DNA from: Pelagicoccus sp. SDUM812005
Lineage (GTDB): Bacteria > Verrucomicrobiota > Verrucomicrobiia > Opitutales > Opitutaceae
Direction: 5' to 3'
Length of the DNA: 64,000 bases
NCBI RefSeq assembly: GCF_031127875.1
Contig: NZ_JARXIA010000016.1
Location: 105,241-169,240 of the forward strand
In this document: positions 16,537 through 25,061 of the stretch, in pieces
How positions within the stretch are numbered: the first letter of the stretch is position 1
How the letters are laid out: the number at the start of each line of letters is the position of its first letter
Position numbers and translations under genes: made by a program
Notes under the pieces: model-generated
What the model was told of the DNA's origin: nothing
The model's database searches: none
What the model saw: only the letters and a program-made list of their open reading frames with translations

Positions 16537-18141
16537 TTAATAGATGTCCTCCGGGATTTCGCGGTAGAACATAACGAGCAGGATCCCGAGGCTGAGCGTT
16601 TCTTCGATGAGAAGCGTTGCCGATTCCATGGGGCCTCTATCCCAGGCGAGCAGCAGGTAGGAGGCTCCGAACACGAGCACCAGTCCCCAAGTGAAGTGAG
16701 CGGACAGGCTGATGGTGTCGTTCCAATTCGGACGCAGGTGGCGGAGCCAGATAAAGTACTGGTAGCTTGCCAGGATGAAGACCACGGAGCTCACGAGGTT
16801 GTAGTCCCGAAGCTCGGGCACGATGATGAAGGCGTCGTAGGCGCCGTGAGCCAGAACCGCGAGGCCAAAGGTCGACACGGCGGTATTGATATAGGCGCCG
16901 CGGTACCGATAGGCTTGGGCCAGCGTGAGTCCGCAAACGCCCGTGAGGGCGAGGTGGAAAAAGTTCGCCGTAACGAAGCGTCCGAAGGCGGCTAGGCCCT
17001 GGCTTTGCTCGAAGTAGCTGATGTTTTCTTCGATGGCGAAGCCTAAGCCCACGAGGCTAGCGAGGATGAGGGTCGCAAGCTCGTCCTTTTGCTTGGCCAG
17101 GAAGGGAATGAGCGGCGCGAAGCAAAGCAGCTTGAGAAACTCCTCCCTGAGTCCGATCCCGGCGACGCAATAGATCGCCTGGCTGAGCAAGTCGTCCCCG
17201 CGGCTCAAGCCCAATTGGTCCTCCTGGAAGTAGATCGCCAGAATGGTCAGGTGGGCGGAAAGCGCTCCGAGAAGCAAGGCGGGCAGGGCCCCTTTCACGG
17301 CGGTCGATTTCCAGCTCAATTCTCCGCCGAAGCGAAGGATCAAGCTCACCCAAACGCCACCCGCCACCAAGGCTAGAAGGAGGATGCTCGGCGGTAGGTC
17401 CTGGTAGGCGACAGGGAAAAGCGTTTTCAGTAGGACGGGCCAATCCATGGTCTCCAAGGCGATGTCTCGCCGGAGCAGGCTGTCTATGAAGGGGGCGTAG
17501 TTCGGATCGTCCAGAAGCGGCCGCAGTTCGCTAAGCAAGTTGTGCCGGTCGTAGAGCGCTACGAGTCGTTGGTGGGCCGCGTCGCTCGGGTGGGCTTTCG
17601 CTTCGGATCGAGCCGCTTGGATCGCGGACCCATTTTTTGGATACAGGGTATAAAAAAGCGACAAGGCGAAGTTCGCGTAGGGTGGAGGCGGCTCGCGTTC
17701 GCAGAGTTCGCGGAGCGAGGGACCGGAGGGCGGACGCTTTTCGGCGCTGCCTTCGCGCGCCGCTTCCGCGAAGGCCGCCAGCAGGGCGTATTCGCCGTCG
17801 CTGAGGCGGGCGAGTTGGGCCCGAGGCGGCAGGGTGGAATGGAGGGCGGAGGAAGGCAGCGATAGCAGGTACTGCAGGGCGTAGAGCTTTTGCGGGAGCG
17901 GGGTATCGCCCCAGAGCTCCGCTCGGACCGCTTCTTCGTATTGGGCGGTGTTGACGGCGATGGGTGCCGTATCGCTTCCTAGGAAGATGAAGCGTTCGGA
18001 AGGGCTTGGGGAGCGATGGTCCTGCGGTTTCAGTTTCCATGCCGCGAAACCGAGCCCAATGATGAGAATCAGCAGGAGAGCCGAGCTTTTCCAGAGAAAG
18101 GAAGAGGAGCGGGTCAGTTCGTAGGCTTGGCGCTTGTTCAC
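16537..18141 (-). CDS. PrsW-family intramembrane metalloprotease
   Basis: This 534-residue protein has an N-terminal transmembrane anchor (about 17-35), an extracytoplasmic region of about 200 residues, then a multi-span membrane domain from about 253. The PrsW motifs are present: EExxK (Glu333, Glu334, Lys337 in LREEFLK), FAIEEN (Glu371, Glu372), FFHLALTG (His396) and AHGAYDAF (His432, Asp436). PrsW cleaves anti-sigma factors in Bacillus and belongs to the CAAX-protease-like glutamic/metal group. The long extracytoplasmic region is more than PrsW normally has and may be a sensor. No anti-sigma gene is adjacent. Confidence 0.85.
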   Translation of the reverse strand: MNKRQAYELTRSSSFLWKSSALLLILIIGLGFAAWKLKPQDHRSPSPSERFIFLGSDTAPIAVNTAQYEEAVRAELWGDTPLPQKLYALQYLLSLPSSALHSTLPPRAQLARLSDGEYALLAAFAEAAREGSAEKRPPSGPSLRELCEREPPPPYANFALSLFYTLYPKNGSAIQAARSEAKAHPSDAAHQRLVALYDRHNLLSELRPLLDDPNYAPFIDSLLRRDIALETMDWPVLLKTLFPVAYQDLPPSILLLALVAGGVWVSLILRFGGELSWKSTAVKGALPALLLGALSAHLTILAIYFQEDQLGLSRGDDLLSQAIYCVAGIGLREEFLKLLCFAPLIPFLAKQKDELATLILASLVGLGFAIEENISYFEQSQGLAAFGRFVTANFFHLALTGVCGLTLAQAYRYRGAYINTAVSTFGLAVLAHGAYDAFIIVPELRDYNLVSSVVFILASYQYFIWLRHLRPNWNDTISLSAHFTWGLVLVFGASYLLLAWDRGPMESATLLIEETLSLGILLVMFYREIPEDIY

Positions 18142-18445
18142 GGGAGCAATTGAGCGGATTTTTTTGAATTGGAAAATTCGATTCTGGGGAAGGCGCTAGA
18201 CTGAGCGAACCCGATCCGGCTTCAATGCTCTTTGCTAGCGTTTTGGAAAATTAGCTGGGTGGAAGGCCTGCTCGCGAGTCGTTCGCGGTCTATTTTATAT
18301 GTAGCGATTGATTCTAGTCGCTGGGGGCTCTTTTAACCTTGATTCGACGGGGGCGAGTTTCGAGCGTGGCGGTGTTGCGGTGGTTTCTAGGATTCCAGCT
18401 GTAAGGAGTCCGTAACTACAGCTTTTAACCCTGTCCCCACTTCTT
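18142..18445. other. divergent intergenic region with a small hairpin
   Basis: 304 bp between the divergent PrsW and DUF4432 genes, no supported ORF. A 7-bp stem (18397-18403 with 18417-18423) followed by TTTT ends 19 bp before the DUF4432 ATG and could be a weak attenuator or a translation-control structure. Confidence 0.4.
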
Positions 18446-19630
18446 ATGGCCTTCTCTCAATCCCTCATTCACCCGGAAAGCGCGGAATCGATGCCGTCGC
18501 TGCAAATCGACGGTAGGCGGGTTCCTGTTGGAACGAAGCACGCGTGGTCGGTGCGGACCCGCACTTTGCGCGGTGGCACCCAGGAGGGAGTGGACGTAGT
18601 CGAGATCGACACCGGCAAGCTCGCCTTTGCGATTCTTCCGACGCGGGGCATGGGGATTTGGAAAGGCCAGGCTGGAAAGATTCAGCTGGGCTGGGATTCG
18701 CCCGTCAAGAGGCCCGTGCATCCCGCTTTCGTGCAAGGCTTGGAAAATGGTGGGCTTGGTTGGCTGAAGGGATTCAACGAATGGATCGTTCGCTGCGGAC
18801 TATCCAGCATGGGGGCGCCCGGAATGGATACGCTTGTCGACAACAACGGCAACGCCATGGAGGCCTTCTTGCCGCTGCATGGCAATATCGCCAATATTCC
18901 AGCCCATACCGTTTCGCTCGAGGTGACGGAGGAGGCAATCGTGCTGCGAGGCGAGGTCGACGAGACCATGATGTTCGGTCCGGCCTTGCGTCTGCAAACC
19001 GAGATTCGAGCCGCCTTCGGATCCAGCAGTCTCACGATTGTGGATACCGTGACGAACCTGGGCGACAAGCCGACCGAGCACGAGCTGCTCTACCATGTGA
19101 ACTACGGGAGCAGCCTGCTGGAGAAAGGTTCGCGCTTCGTGGCTCCTTTCAAGCAAGTCGCCCCGCGCGACCCGCGAGCGGCGGAAGGAATCGCTGAGTT
19201 CGATCGCTACGCGGCCCCGCAAGCTGGCTTCGTGGAGCAGGCGTACTTTTTCGAATTGGCCGGCAAGCGCGGCAGCCGCCAGACCTTGGCCATGCTGAAG
19301 AACGCCAAGGGCGACCAGGCTTCCCTGCTTCGTTATTCGCTGAAAGATTTTCCCTGCTTTACGCTGTGGAAAAACACGGCTGGGGCGAAGGATGGCTACG
19401 TGACGGGGCTCGAGCCTGCCACCGCTTACCCGAATCCCCGACGCTTCGAACGCGAGAAGGGCCGCGTCCTGACCCTAGCGGGCGGCGAGTCGCGCACGAC
19501 CACGCTCGTAGTTGAGAATTTGGATACCAAAAAAGCGATTCGAGCAGTCGAAGCGGAGATCAAGGCCCTGCAGAAGGGCGCGAAGGGAACGGTGCACTCC
19601 CAAGCGATCGCCAAGTTTTCCGACTTGTGA
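18446..19630 (+). CDS. DUF4432 / aldose-1-epimerase-like protein
   Basis: This 394-residue protein matches the DUF4432 branch of the galactose mutarotase-like superfamily: the RTLRGGTQEGVDVVEIDTGKL start, ILPTRGMGIWKG, a central LPLHGNIANIPAH His motif and a TEHELLYHVNYG His motif near residue 211. Such proteins bind and interconvert free sugars or sugar acids; the substrate is unknown. It is followed after 76 bp by pyruvate kinase, so the two may share a transcript through a structured leader. Confidence 0.8.
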   Translation: MAFSQSLIHPESAESMPSLQIDGRRVPVGTKHAWSVRTRTLRGGTQEGVDVVEIDTGKLAFAILPTRGMGIWKGQAGKIQLGWDSPVKRPVHPAFVQGLENGGLGWLKGFNEWIVRCGLSSMGAPGMDTLVDNNGNAMEAFLPLHGNIANIPAHTVSLEVTEEAIVLRGEVDETMMFGPALRLQTEIRAAFGSSSLTIVDTVTNLGDKPTEHELLYHVNYGSSLLEKGSRFVAPFKQVAPRDPRAAEGIAEFDRYAAPQAGFVEQAYFFELAGKRGSRQTLAMLKNAKGDQASLLRYSLKDFPCFTLWKNTAGAKDGYVTGLEPATAYPNPRRFEREKGRVLTLAGGESRTTTLVVENLDTKKAIRAVEAEIKALQKGAKGTVHSQAIAKFSDL

Positions 19631-19643
19631 AATCGGGAAGGCA

Positions 19644-19695
19644 CCTGCTCAGCGCTGCGTTTTTCGAGCGAGCAGGAAATGGCGTCTTTCCTGCT
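19644..19695 (+). promoter_or_regulatory. two mutually exclusive hairpins before pyruvate kinase
   Basis: CCTGCTC (19644-19650) can pair with GAGCAGG (19670-19676). AGCAGGAAA (19671-19679) can instead pair perfectly over 9 bp with 19687-19695, which ends 11 nt before the pyk ATG. The GCGGGGG Shine-Dalgarno lies just outside. This could be a translational switch or simply the 3' end of the upstream message. Confidence 0.45.
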
Positions 19696-19706
19696 GTAGC
19701 GGGGGC

Positions 19707-21131
19707 ATGCCAGCCGCACATTCCTTCTTTCGCCATACCAAGATAATCGCCACCCTCGGCCCCGCCACCGATACCAAGGAGATGCTGGCGAAGCTGATCC
19801 GCGAAGGGGTCGATATCCTTCGCCTCAACATGGCCCATGCCAGCCACCAGTGGGTCGACGACGCCATGTGGCACATTCGCGAAGCCTCTTCGGAGATCGG
19901 CCGCCATGTGGGCGTGATGATGGACGTGAAGGGGCCGGAGATCCGTACCGGAAAAGTGGCGACAGCCATCGCGGTCGGGAAAGGCGACTTGTTCGAGATC
20001 TATGTGGAGGGAGTCGAGCCGAGCGGCGACGTCCCTGCGGTTTCCACCAACTATCCGGGCTTGCCGGCGGACGTGGAGGTGGGCGGCGTGATCTTGATCG
20101 ACAGTGGCTTGATTCGGATGCGGGTCCTTTCCAAGGACGAAAGCCGGGTTCGGCTCGAGGTTTTGACGCCGGGCGAAATCGGGTCGAAGCGCCATATCAA
20201 TTTGCCGGGCGTATTCGTCAACCTGCCCTGCCTAACGGCCAAGGACGAGGAGGACTTGCGGGCTGGGGTGAAGGCGGGAATAGACTTCGTCGCCCTTTCT
20301 TTCGTGCGGCAAGCGTCCGATATCCGAACCTTGCGGGCCTTTTTGGACGCCCTTGGTTCGCCGGCCAAGATCATTGCCAAGATCGAGGACCAGGCGGGAG
20401 TTCGCAACATGGACGAGATCGTGGAGGAAGCGGACTGCATCATGGTGGCCCGCGGAGATCTGGGCATCGAGATCGACTACCATCGCCTCCCCTTGGTGCA
20501 GCGCGATCTGGTGGCGGCCTGCCGGGCGGCGGGCAAACCGGTCATCATCGCGACCCACTTGCTGGAGACCATGATCGTCTCACCGATGCCGACCCGGGCC
20601 GAAATCTCGGACATTTCCAATGCGATCCGCGAGCAGGCCGACGCGATCATGCTTTCCGGTGAAACGACAGTGGGGAAGTACCCGCTCGAGTCGGTGCAGG
20701 TCATGAAAAACATCATCGAAAGCATCGAGCCATCGGTCAGCTACGACTTGAACCGCGACATCGAACTGCCGACGCCCAAGGCCAAGCTGCTGCGGTCGGC
20801 GGCCCGGCTCGCCCAAGACATGGGCGACTCGGCGATCGTGGTCTTCACTCGCAGCGGCTACTTGGCCTATACCTTGGGAGCCCTGCGGGCCCGCGGGGCG
20901 CCGATCTTTGCGTTTACCGATGTGGAATCGATCTTTCGCCAGCTTCTTTTGCCTTGGGGCGTGGAGCCTTTTCTCATCGAGTTCTTCGACAATCCGGAGG
21001 AGACGATCAGCCTTTCCTTGAAAATTCTGAGGGAGAAGAATTGGGTGGCCAAGGGGACGACGGTGGCGGTGATCACCAACGCTTTGGCCGAAGGCAAGGT
21101 GATCGATACGCTGCAGCTGCGCACCCTGTAG
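19707..21131 (+). CDS. pyk: pyruvate kinase
   Basis: The 474-residue enzyme converts PEP and ADP to pyruvate and ATP. Motifs are TKIIATLGPAT at 11-21, RLNMAHAS, the catalytic Lys in IIAKIED, the Mg-binding MVARGDLGIEI and the PTRAEISD loop. Two usual positions differ: RLNFSHG is RLNMAHAS, and ATQMLESM is ATHLLETM, so kinetics or regulation may be atypical. The frame opens at 19512, but only the ATG at 19707 has a Shine-Dalgarno and matches family starts. Confidence 0.93.
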   Translation: MPAAHSFFRHTKIIATLGPATDTKEMLAKLIREGVDILRLNMAHASHQWVDDAMWHIREASSEIGRHVGVMMDVKGPEIRTGKVATAIAVGKGDLFEIYVEGVEPSGDVPAVSTNYPGLPADVEVGGVILIDSGLIRMRVLSKDESRVRLEVLTPGEIGSKRHINLPGVFVNLPCLTAKDEEDLRAGVKAGIDFVALSFVRQASDIRTLRAFLDALGSPAKIIAKIEDQAGVRNMDEIVEEADCIMVARGDLGIEIDYHRLPLVQRDLVAACRAAGKPVIIATHLLETMIVSPMPTRAEISDISNAIREQADAIMLSGETTVGKYPLESVQVMKNIIESIEPSVSYDLNRDIELPTPKAKLLRSAARLAQDMGDSAIVVFTRSGYLAYTLGALRARGAPIFAFTDVESIFRQLLLPWGVEPFLIEFFDNPEETISLSLKILREKNWVAKGTTVAVITNALAEGKVIDTLQLRTL

Positions 21132-21200
21132 GCGCGGCCTCGGGCGGGGAGGCGATTTTTTTCCAAAAATCCTGTCACCGTCCGGGCCGAGCGGGGCACT

Positions 21201-21232
21201 TGTTTCGTGAAAGCATCAAATTCCACGAAACA
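21201..21232 (+). promoter_or_regulatory. start-codon hairpin of the 60-residue ORF
   Basis: TGTTTCGTG (21201-21209) pairs perfectly with CACGAAACA (21224-21232), whose last A is the first base of the ATG. The 14-nt loop has no Shine-Dalgarno. This would hide the start codon unless melted. Confidence 0.45.
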
Positions 21233-21414
21233 TGAACGACAAGATATTCAACACCAAGGCCTGCGTCGGCATCGCCGCAATCGTCGGCGGCGTCAGCGCC
21301 GTCACCGTAACCCTCTTCGCGATTTTCTCTCCCGGGAATCTGGCCCCCGCAGCATGGATGGTCGGCTCCCTCTGCGCCATGGGCCTCGGCCTTGGCTACC
21401 TGATCAGCAAGTAG
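21232..21414 (+). CDS. small two-helix membrane protein
   Basis: A 60-residue ORF with two hydrophobic helices (about 12-32 and 38-58) joined by a short Pro/Gly/Asn turn and a Lys at the very end. No Shine-Dalgarno is visible and the start codon sits at the foot of a hairpin. It lies between pyk and the convergent HDOD gene. No family recognised. Hydrophobic regularity supports coding, but it is not proven. Confidence 0.5.
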   Translation: MNDKIFNTKACVGIAAIVGGVSAVTVTLFAIFSPGNLAPAAWMVGSLCAMGLGLGYLISK

Positions 21415-21451
21415 GCGCCGGCGTGGCCAACGCGACTCCGGGCAGCGAATT

Positions 21452-22300
21452 TTAGGCAGCGAGCTCTTGGCTGAGTGTCTCGATGCGTTGCTTGACCTCC
21501 TGGTGGGCGGCTCGCAAGGCGTTGATGTCGAGCCCGGCTTCCTTGAGTCGCTTTTGCGTAACGGTCCAATAGGACTTTTCGCCCGGAGCCCCGCGTCCGA
21601 GGTTGTCGGCGATGGCGGCGGCCAGGGTGAGCAGGTAGGCGTGCAAGTTCTTCTCGGGCGCTTCCTCGGGGCTGTATTGGTAGCGAAGGGCCTCGATCGC
21701 GCCTTCCGGAAAGTTCCAGGATTCCAGGACGATGGCGGCTGCCTCCGGATTGGTGACGCCGAGCTTTTCCTCTTCCCAGAGCAGCAAGGGCGTTTGCTCG
21801 TTAGCCGCGTAGCTCGGCGGCACGATGAACTTCTGGGAGCAGGCGTCGACGATGGTCTTGCCCATGCTTCTCAGGAGTCCAAGGGTGTAGGCCTCCTTTT
21901 CGTCGATGCCGACCGCCTTGGCGAGGGCTTCCATGGCGAGTCCGGTTGCCACGGCGTTTTCCCAGAAATGCCAGCCGTCGATGCCGTAGGTCGCGTTGCG
22001 GCGGGCGAAGGAATTGGATGCGGCTGCCATGCCGACGACCTTGAAGAGCTCGGCGAATCCGATTCGCGAAATCGCTTGTTCGATCGAGTCGACGGGGGAG
22101 CCGAGGCTGAAGGCCAGGCTGTTGGAGATCTTGAGGACTTTGGCGGTTAGGGAGGAGTCGCTTTTGACGAGGGCGACGATGTCCTTGGAGCTGGTGTTGC
22201 GATCCTTCAGCATCTTGGTGAGCTTGGCGAAGATCTGAGGCGAAGGCGGAAGTTTTTGGGCGGCTGCTTTGAGTTCTAGTTTCGAAATGTTATAGGCCAT
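21452..22300 (-). CDS. HDOD domain protein
   Basis: A 282-residue protein with an HDOD domain over about residues 12-215: LPPSPQIFAKL start, VKSDSSLTAKVLKISNSLAFSLG, and IEQAISRIGFAELFKVVGMAA. The His-Asp pair is lost (LLRSMGKTIVD where LLHDIG would be), so it is a signalling scaffold rather than an enzyme, unlike the HDOD protein at 13320. The track-length frame starts at 22336; the ATG at 22300 gives a normal family start. It is divergent from the DUF6159 gene. Confidence 0.8.
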   Translation of the reverse strand: MAYNISKLELKAAAQKLPPSPQIFAKLTKMLKDRNTSSKDIVALVKSDSSLTAKVLKISNSLAFSLGSPVDSIEQAISRIGFAELFKVVGMAAASNSFARRNATYGIDGWHFWENAVATGLAMEALAKAVGIDEKEAYTLGLLRSMGKTIVDACSQKFIVPPSYAANEQTPLLLWEEEKLGVTNPEAAAIVLESWNFPEGAIEALRYQYSPEEAPEKNLHAYLLTLAAAIADNLGRGAPGEKSYWTVTQKRLKEAGLDINALRAAHQEVKQRIETLSQELAA

Positions 22301-22505
22301 GTTTTTCGATGTGGTTCGGTCAAGTTGCCCCTGCAAATCGACCGCTCGAAAAGCGGCTTAAGAGACGAAATCGTCAATTGGCTTTAAAAGCGCTCCTGCC
22401 TGGAGCAGGCACCGTTTTTGCGTCCGTGGCGGAGCCGGTTTTAAGAGTTGCTCCTGGCCGCGGATTCGAGGCATGCTTGGTTTTTGGATACAACCGCTAT
22501 TCGTT

Positions 22506-23369
22506 ATGTTTGAAAGTTTATCTCGGAGTTGGGAATTCGCGAAGTTGAGCTATGGGCTCATGTGGGAAAACAAGCACCTCATTGTGTTTCCGATCGTTTC
22601 GACCGTGTCGGCCTTCCTGGTGTTGGCCAGCTTCGCTTTGCCGCTCTGGCAATCGGGGAAGTTGGAGGAGTGGCAGGCCTTCCTCGATGGCACAGCCCAG
22701 ACGGGCGAGGATTCTACGGTCTACCTGATCGCCTTCGCTTTCTATTTCTGCAATTACTTCGTGATCGTCTTCTTCAATACGGGCCTCGTCGCTTGCGCCT
22801 TGAAGATTATAAACGGGGAGTCCGCATCGCTTGGCTATGGAATGTCCTTCGCGGCGAAACGCTTGCCGCAGATTCTTAGCTGGGCCCTGCTGTCGGCCGT
22901 GGTCGGCATGCTCCTGAAGATGATCGAACGCATGAACGAAAAGGTGGGATCCTTCATCGCTTCGATCCTCGGTTTCGCATGGACTGCTCTGGCCTATTTC
23001 GTGGTGCCGGTGATCGTGGTGGATGGCGAAGGCGCGGTGGGAGCTATCAAGAAGTCGACTCGGATTCTCAAGGAGAACTGGGGGACTGCCTTGAGCGGCA
23101 ACTTTTCCTTGGGCTTGATCGGCTTCCTGCTCATGCTGCCGATCCTCTTGCTGCTTTTCTTGGGGTTCCAGCTAATGGGCGGCAGCGCCTCGTCGCTTTT
23201 GCTTTTTGGGTTCATAGGCGCTGCGGCGCTCGCGATCGTGCTGGTGGCAGCTTTCACCTCGGCCGCGGATTCGGTGTTCAAGGCTTACTTGTACGCTTAC
23301 GCAACAGGGAAGACGGTGCCTCGAAATGTGGATACAGCGTCCTTCCGCTCTGCCTTCACGCAGAAGTAG
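22506..23369 (+). CDS. DUF6159 family membrane protein
   Basis: A 287-residue protein with about six transmembrane helices. The start FESLSRSWEFAKLSYGLMWENKHLIVFPIVS is typical of the DUF6159 family, and the protein has the long Gly/Leu-rich hydrophobic segments and Lys-rich cytoplasmic loops seen there. The frame is open from 22473, but the ATG at 22506 begins the family start. Function unknown. It ends 19 bp before the end of the convergent deiminase gene. Confidence 0.75.
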   Translation: MFESLSRSWEFAKLSYGLMWENKHLIVFPIVSTVSAFLVLASFALPLWQSGKLEEWQAFLDGTAQTGEDSTVYLIAFAFYFCNYFVIVFFNTGLVACALKIINGESASLGYGMSFAAKRLPQILSWALLSAVVGMLLKMIERMNEKVGSFIASILGFAWTALAYFVVPVIVVDGEGAVGAIKKSTRILKENWGTALSGNFSLGLIGFLLMLPILLLLFLGFQLMGGSASSLLLFGFIGAAALAIVLVAAFTSAADSVFKAYLYAYATGKTVPRNVDTASFRSAFTQK

Positions 23370-23388
23370 CTACGGCCAGGACGGCGTA

Positions 23389-25020
23389 TCAGTCGTCTAG
23401 CGGAGCGACTTGTGGGATGGTAATGGATACGCAGTGCAGGGCTCCGAGCTCCTTGGCCATGTAGTCGGAGTTGATCCATTCGAAGGTAGCCTTGGGGAAT
23501 GCGGTGGCGTAGGCGGCTTCGACTTGCTTTTCCATTTCCTGCATTTGCTCGAGGGTTTCGCCTTTGGCGGGACGGTAGCGGGGGAGCAGCAGGGTGGTCC
23601 CTTTCGCGTGCTTCAGGATGATGGAGTTGGCGTAGGAGCGGTACACGGTGGTGTAGGATACATGCACGCTTTCGAGCTGTTCGAGCGGGGCGTGCAGGAA
23701 GTGTTGGGCGGCGAGGTCGAGGTCTTCGCGATTGTTGAAGTTGAGCGCCTTGCCGACGGTGGAGTGGAAGTGCTTGGCGATCATCTTGTCGGCCGAGAGT
23801 TTCTTGGGGTCTCCTTGGGGCAGGGCGAGGTAGCTGAGGTAGTTGATGCCGATCTCCTCGCAGACCGTGGCGAGCACCTGGGCTACGATGGTGCTGGTGA
23901 CCATGGCCGGACTGTCTTCGATCAAGGCTGGGGAGGGGAGCGGGACTTGGCGGAGGCGAGGAAACTTCTTGCTGAGGTAGGCGAGGTTGGTGTCCTGGGC
24001 TTGCTTGGCCTGGCGTGCGAGCAGGCGGGCGCTGGCGCTTTGGCTTGAGGTCGTGTCGGGAGCTTTTGAATACAGGACGACCTCGTCGGACAGGAACTTG
24101 AGCATGAGGTCGAGGTGTCGGGCGGCGTTGCCGGGAAAGGCGTTCAGCACGTGAACCTCCTTGGCTTCGAAGTAGTCTTGGATGGTTTCGACCACGAGGC
24201 GCTTGTTGCCGCCGTTGAGCAGGATGGTATCTTCGGAAATGAATACGTTTCCGGCGCCGTCGGCGATGAAGTCTCCTCCTTGCAGGGTGAGGGGCGGCCG
24301 AACGATGTCGCAGTCGATGGACAGGGTTTGCCGGATGTGCTTGGCGAGGTAGGGCGGAGTGACGTCGAGTTGCCGGCCTTCCTTGCGGAAGGATATAAAG
24401 GCGTTGAGGTCTTGCTGGAGGTCGGGCGAGTCGAGGTCCAAGGGGGCGTTGACGAAGGTCTCCATCTCGCCTTCCACGTTGCGGTAGATGGTATCGATCG
24501 CGATGAGCTGGTTCTCTCGGGACAGGGCGAAGATCGGCCCGAAATCGCGTATCCAAAAGGATGCGGCGCGGCTTTCGGCGAAGCTGAGGCGGGAGGCGTG
24601 CGTTGCGATGGTTGGGTTTTGCAGCAGGAGCTTTTCGAAGTGGATCAGGTGTTTCGATTCGAAGTTGTCGTAGCAAACGACCACGTCGACATGCTGGATG
24701 GCGGCGGCAATGAGCTCGCGGTAGAAGTCCTGCACCTTGACCTCGCGAATCGCGTCGACCAGCGAGGTGCTCACCGCGAGCGCTCTGGTTTCGTCCCACT
24801 CCGTGTAAAGGCGCTTCAGCGGCACCGGGTCCGTGGGGATCGTCATGGGATTGAAGAACCCGGCGCTGGAGCGATTGAGCATGTCCTTGAGCTGGGCGGC
24901 GCCGGGGCGCGGCGTTTGGGCGCCGGGAGCGGGGACGTCGGCCCGCGACGCGGGCGCGGCGGATAGGCTCAGCAACGAGCAAAGGAGCAGCGCGGGGGCT
25001 GAAGCGAAAGGACGTATCAT
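23389..25020 (-). CDS. secreted agmatine/peptidyl-arginine deiminase-like protein
   Basis: This 543-residue protein has an N-terminal signal peptide (residues 1-27, ending SRADVPAP) and a pentein-fold agmatine-deiminase/PAD-type domain. Active-site landmarks are visible: ASFWIRDFGP (Asp), LQGGDF, the HLDLMLKFL His/Asp motif and the C-terminal GALHCVS Cys nucleophile. The family hydrolyses guanidinium groups, releasing ammonia and a citrulline or carbamoyl product. An insertion of about 100 residues separates the His and Cys motifs. Export suggests peptides or agmatine outside the cytoplasm as substrate. It lies 41 bp downstream of the GH36 gene and may be cotranscribed. Confidence 0.8.
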   Translation of the reverse strand: MIRPFASAPALLLCSLLSLSAAPASRADVPAPGAQTPRPGAAQLKDMLNRSSAGFFNPMTIPTDPVPLKRLYTEWDETRALAVSTSLVDAIREVKVQDFYRELIAAAIQHVDVVVCYDNFESKHLIHFEKLLLQNPTIATHASRLSFAESRAASFWIRDFGPIFALSRENQLIAIDTIYRNVEGEMETFVNAPLDLDSPDLQQDLNAFISFRKEGRQLDVTPPYLAKHIRQTLSIDCDIVRPPLTLQGGDFIADGAGNVFISEDTILLNGGNKRLVVETIQDYFEAKEVHVLNAFPGNAARHLDLMLKFLSDEVVLYSKAPDTTSSQSASARLLARQAKQAQDTNLAYLSKKFPRLRQVPLPSPALIEDSPAMVTSTIVAQVLATVCEEIGINYLSYLALPQGDPKKLSADKMIAKHFHSTVGKALNFNNREDLDLAAQHFLHAPLEQLESVHVSYTTVYRSYANSIILKHAKGTTLLLPRYRPAKGETLEQMQEMEKQVEAAYATAFPKATFEWINSDYMAKELGALHCVSITIPQVAPLDD

Positions 25021-25061
25021 CGGTGTGGTTTGGGATGGGTGGCGCCGCGCCGTGGCGAGCG

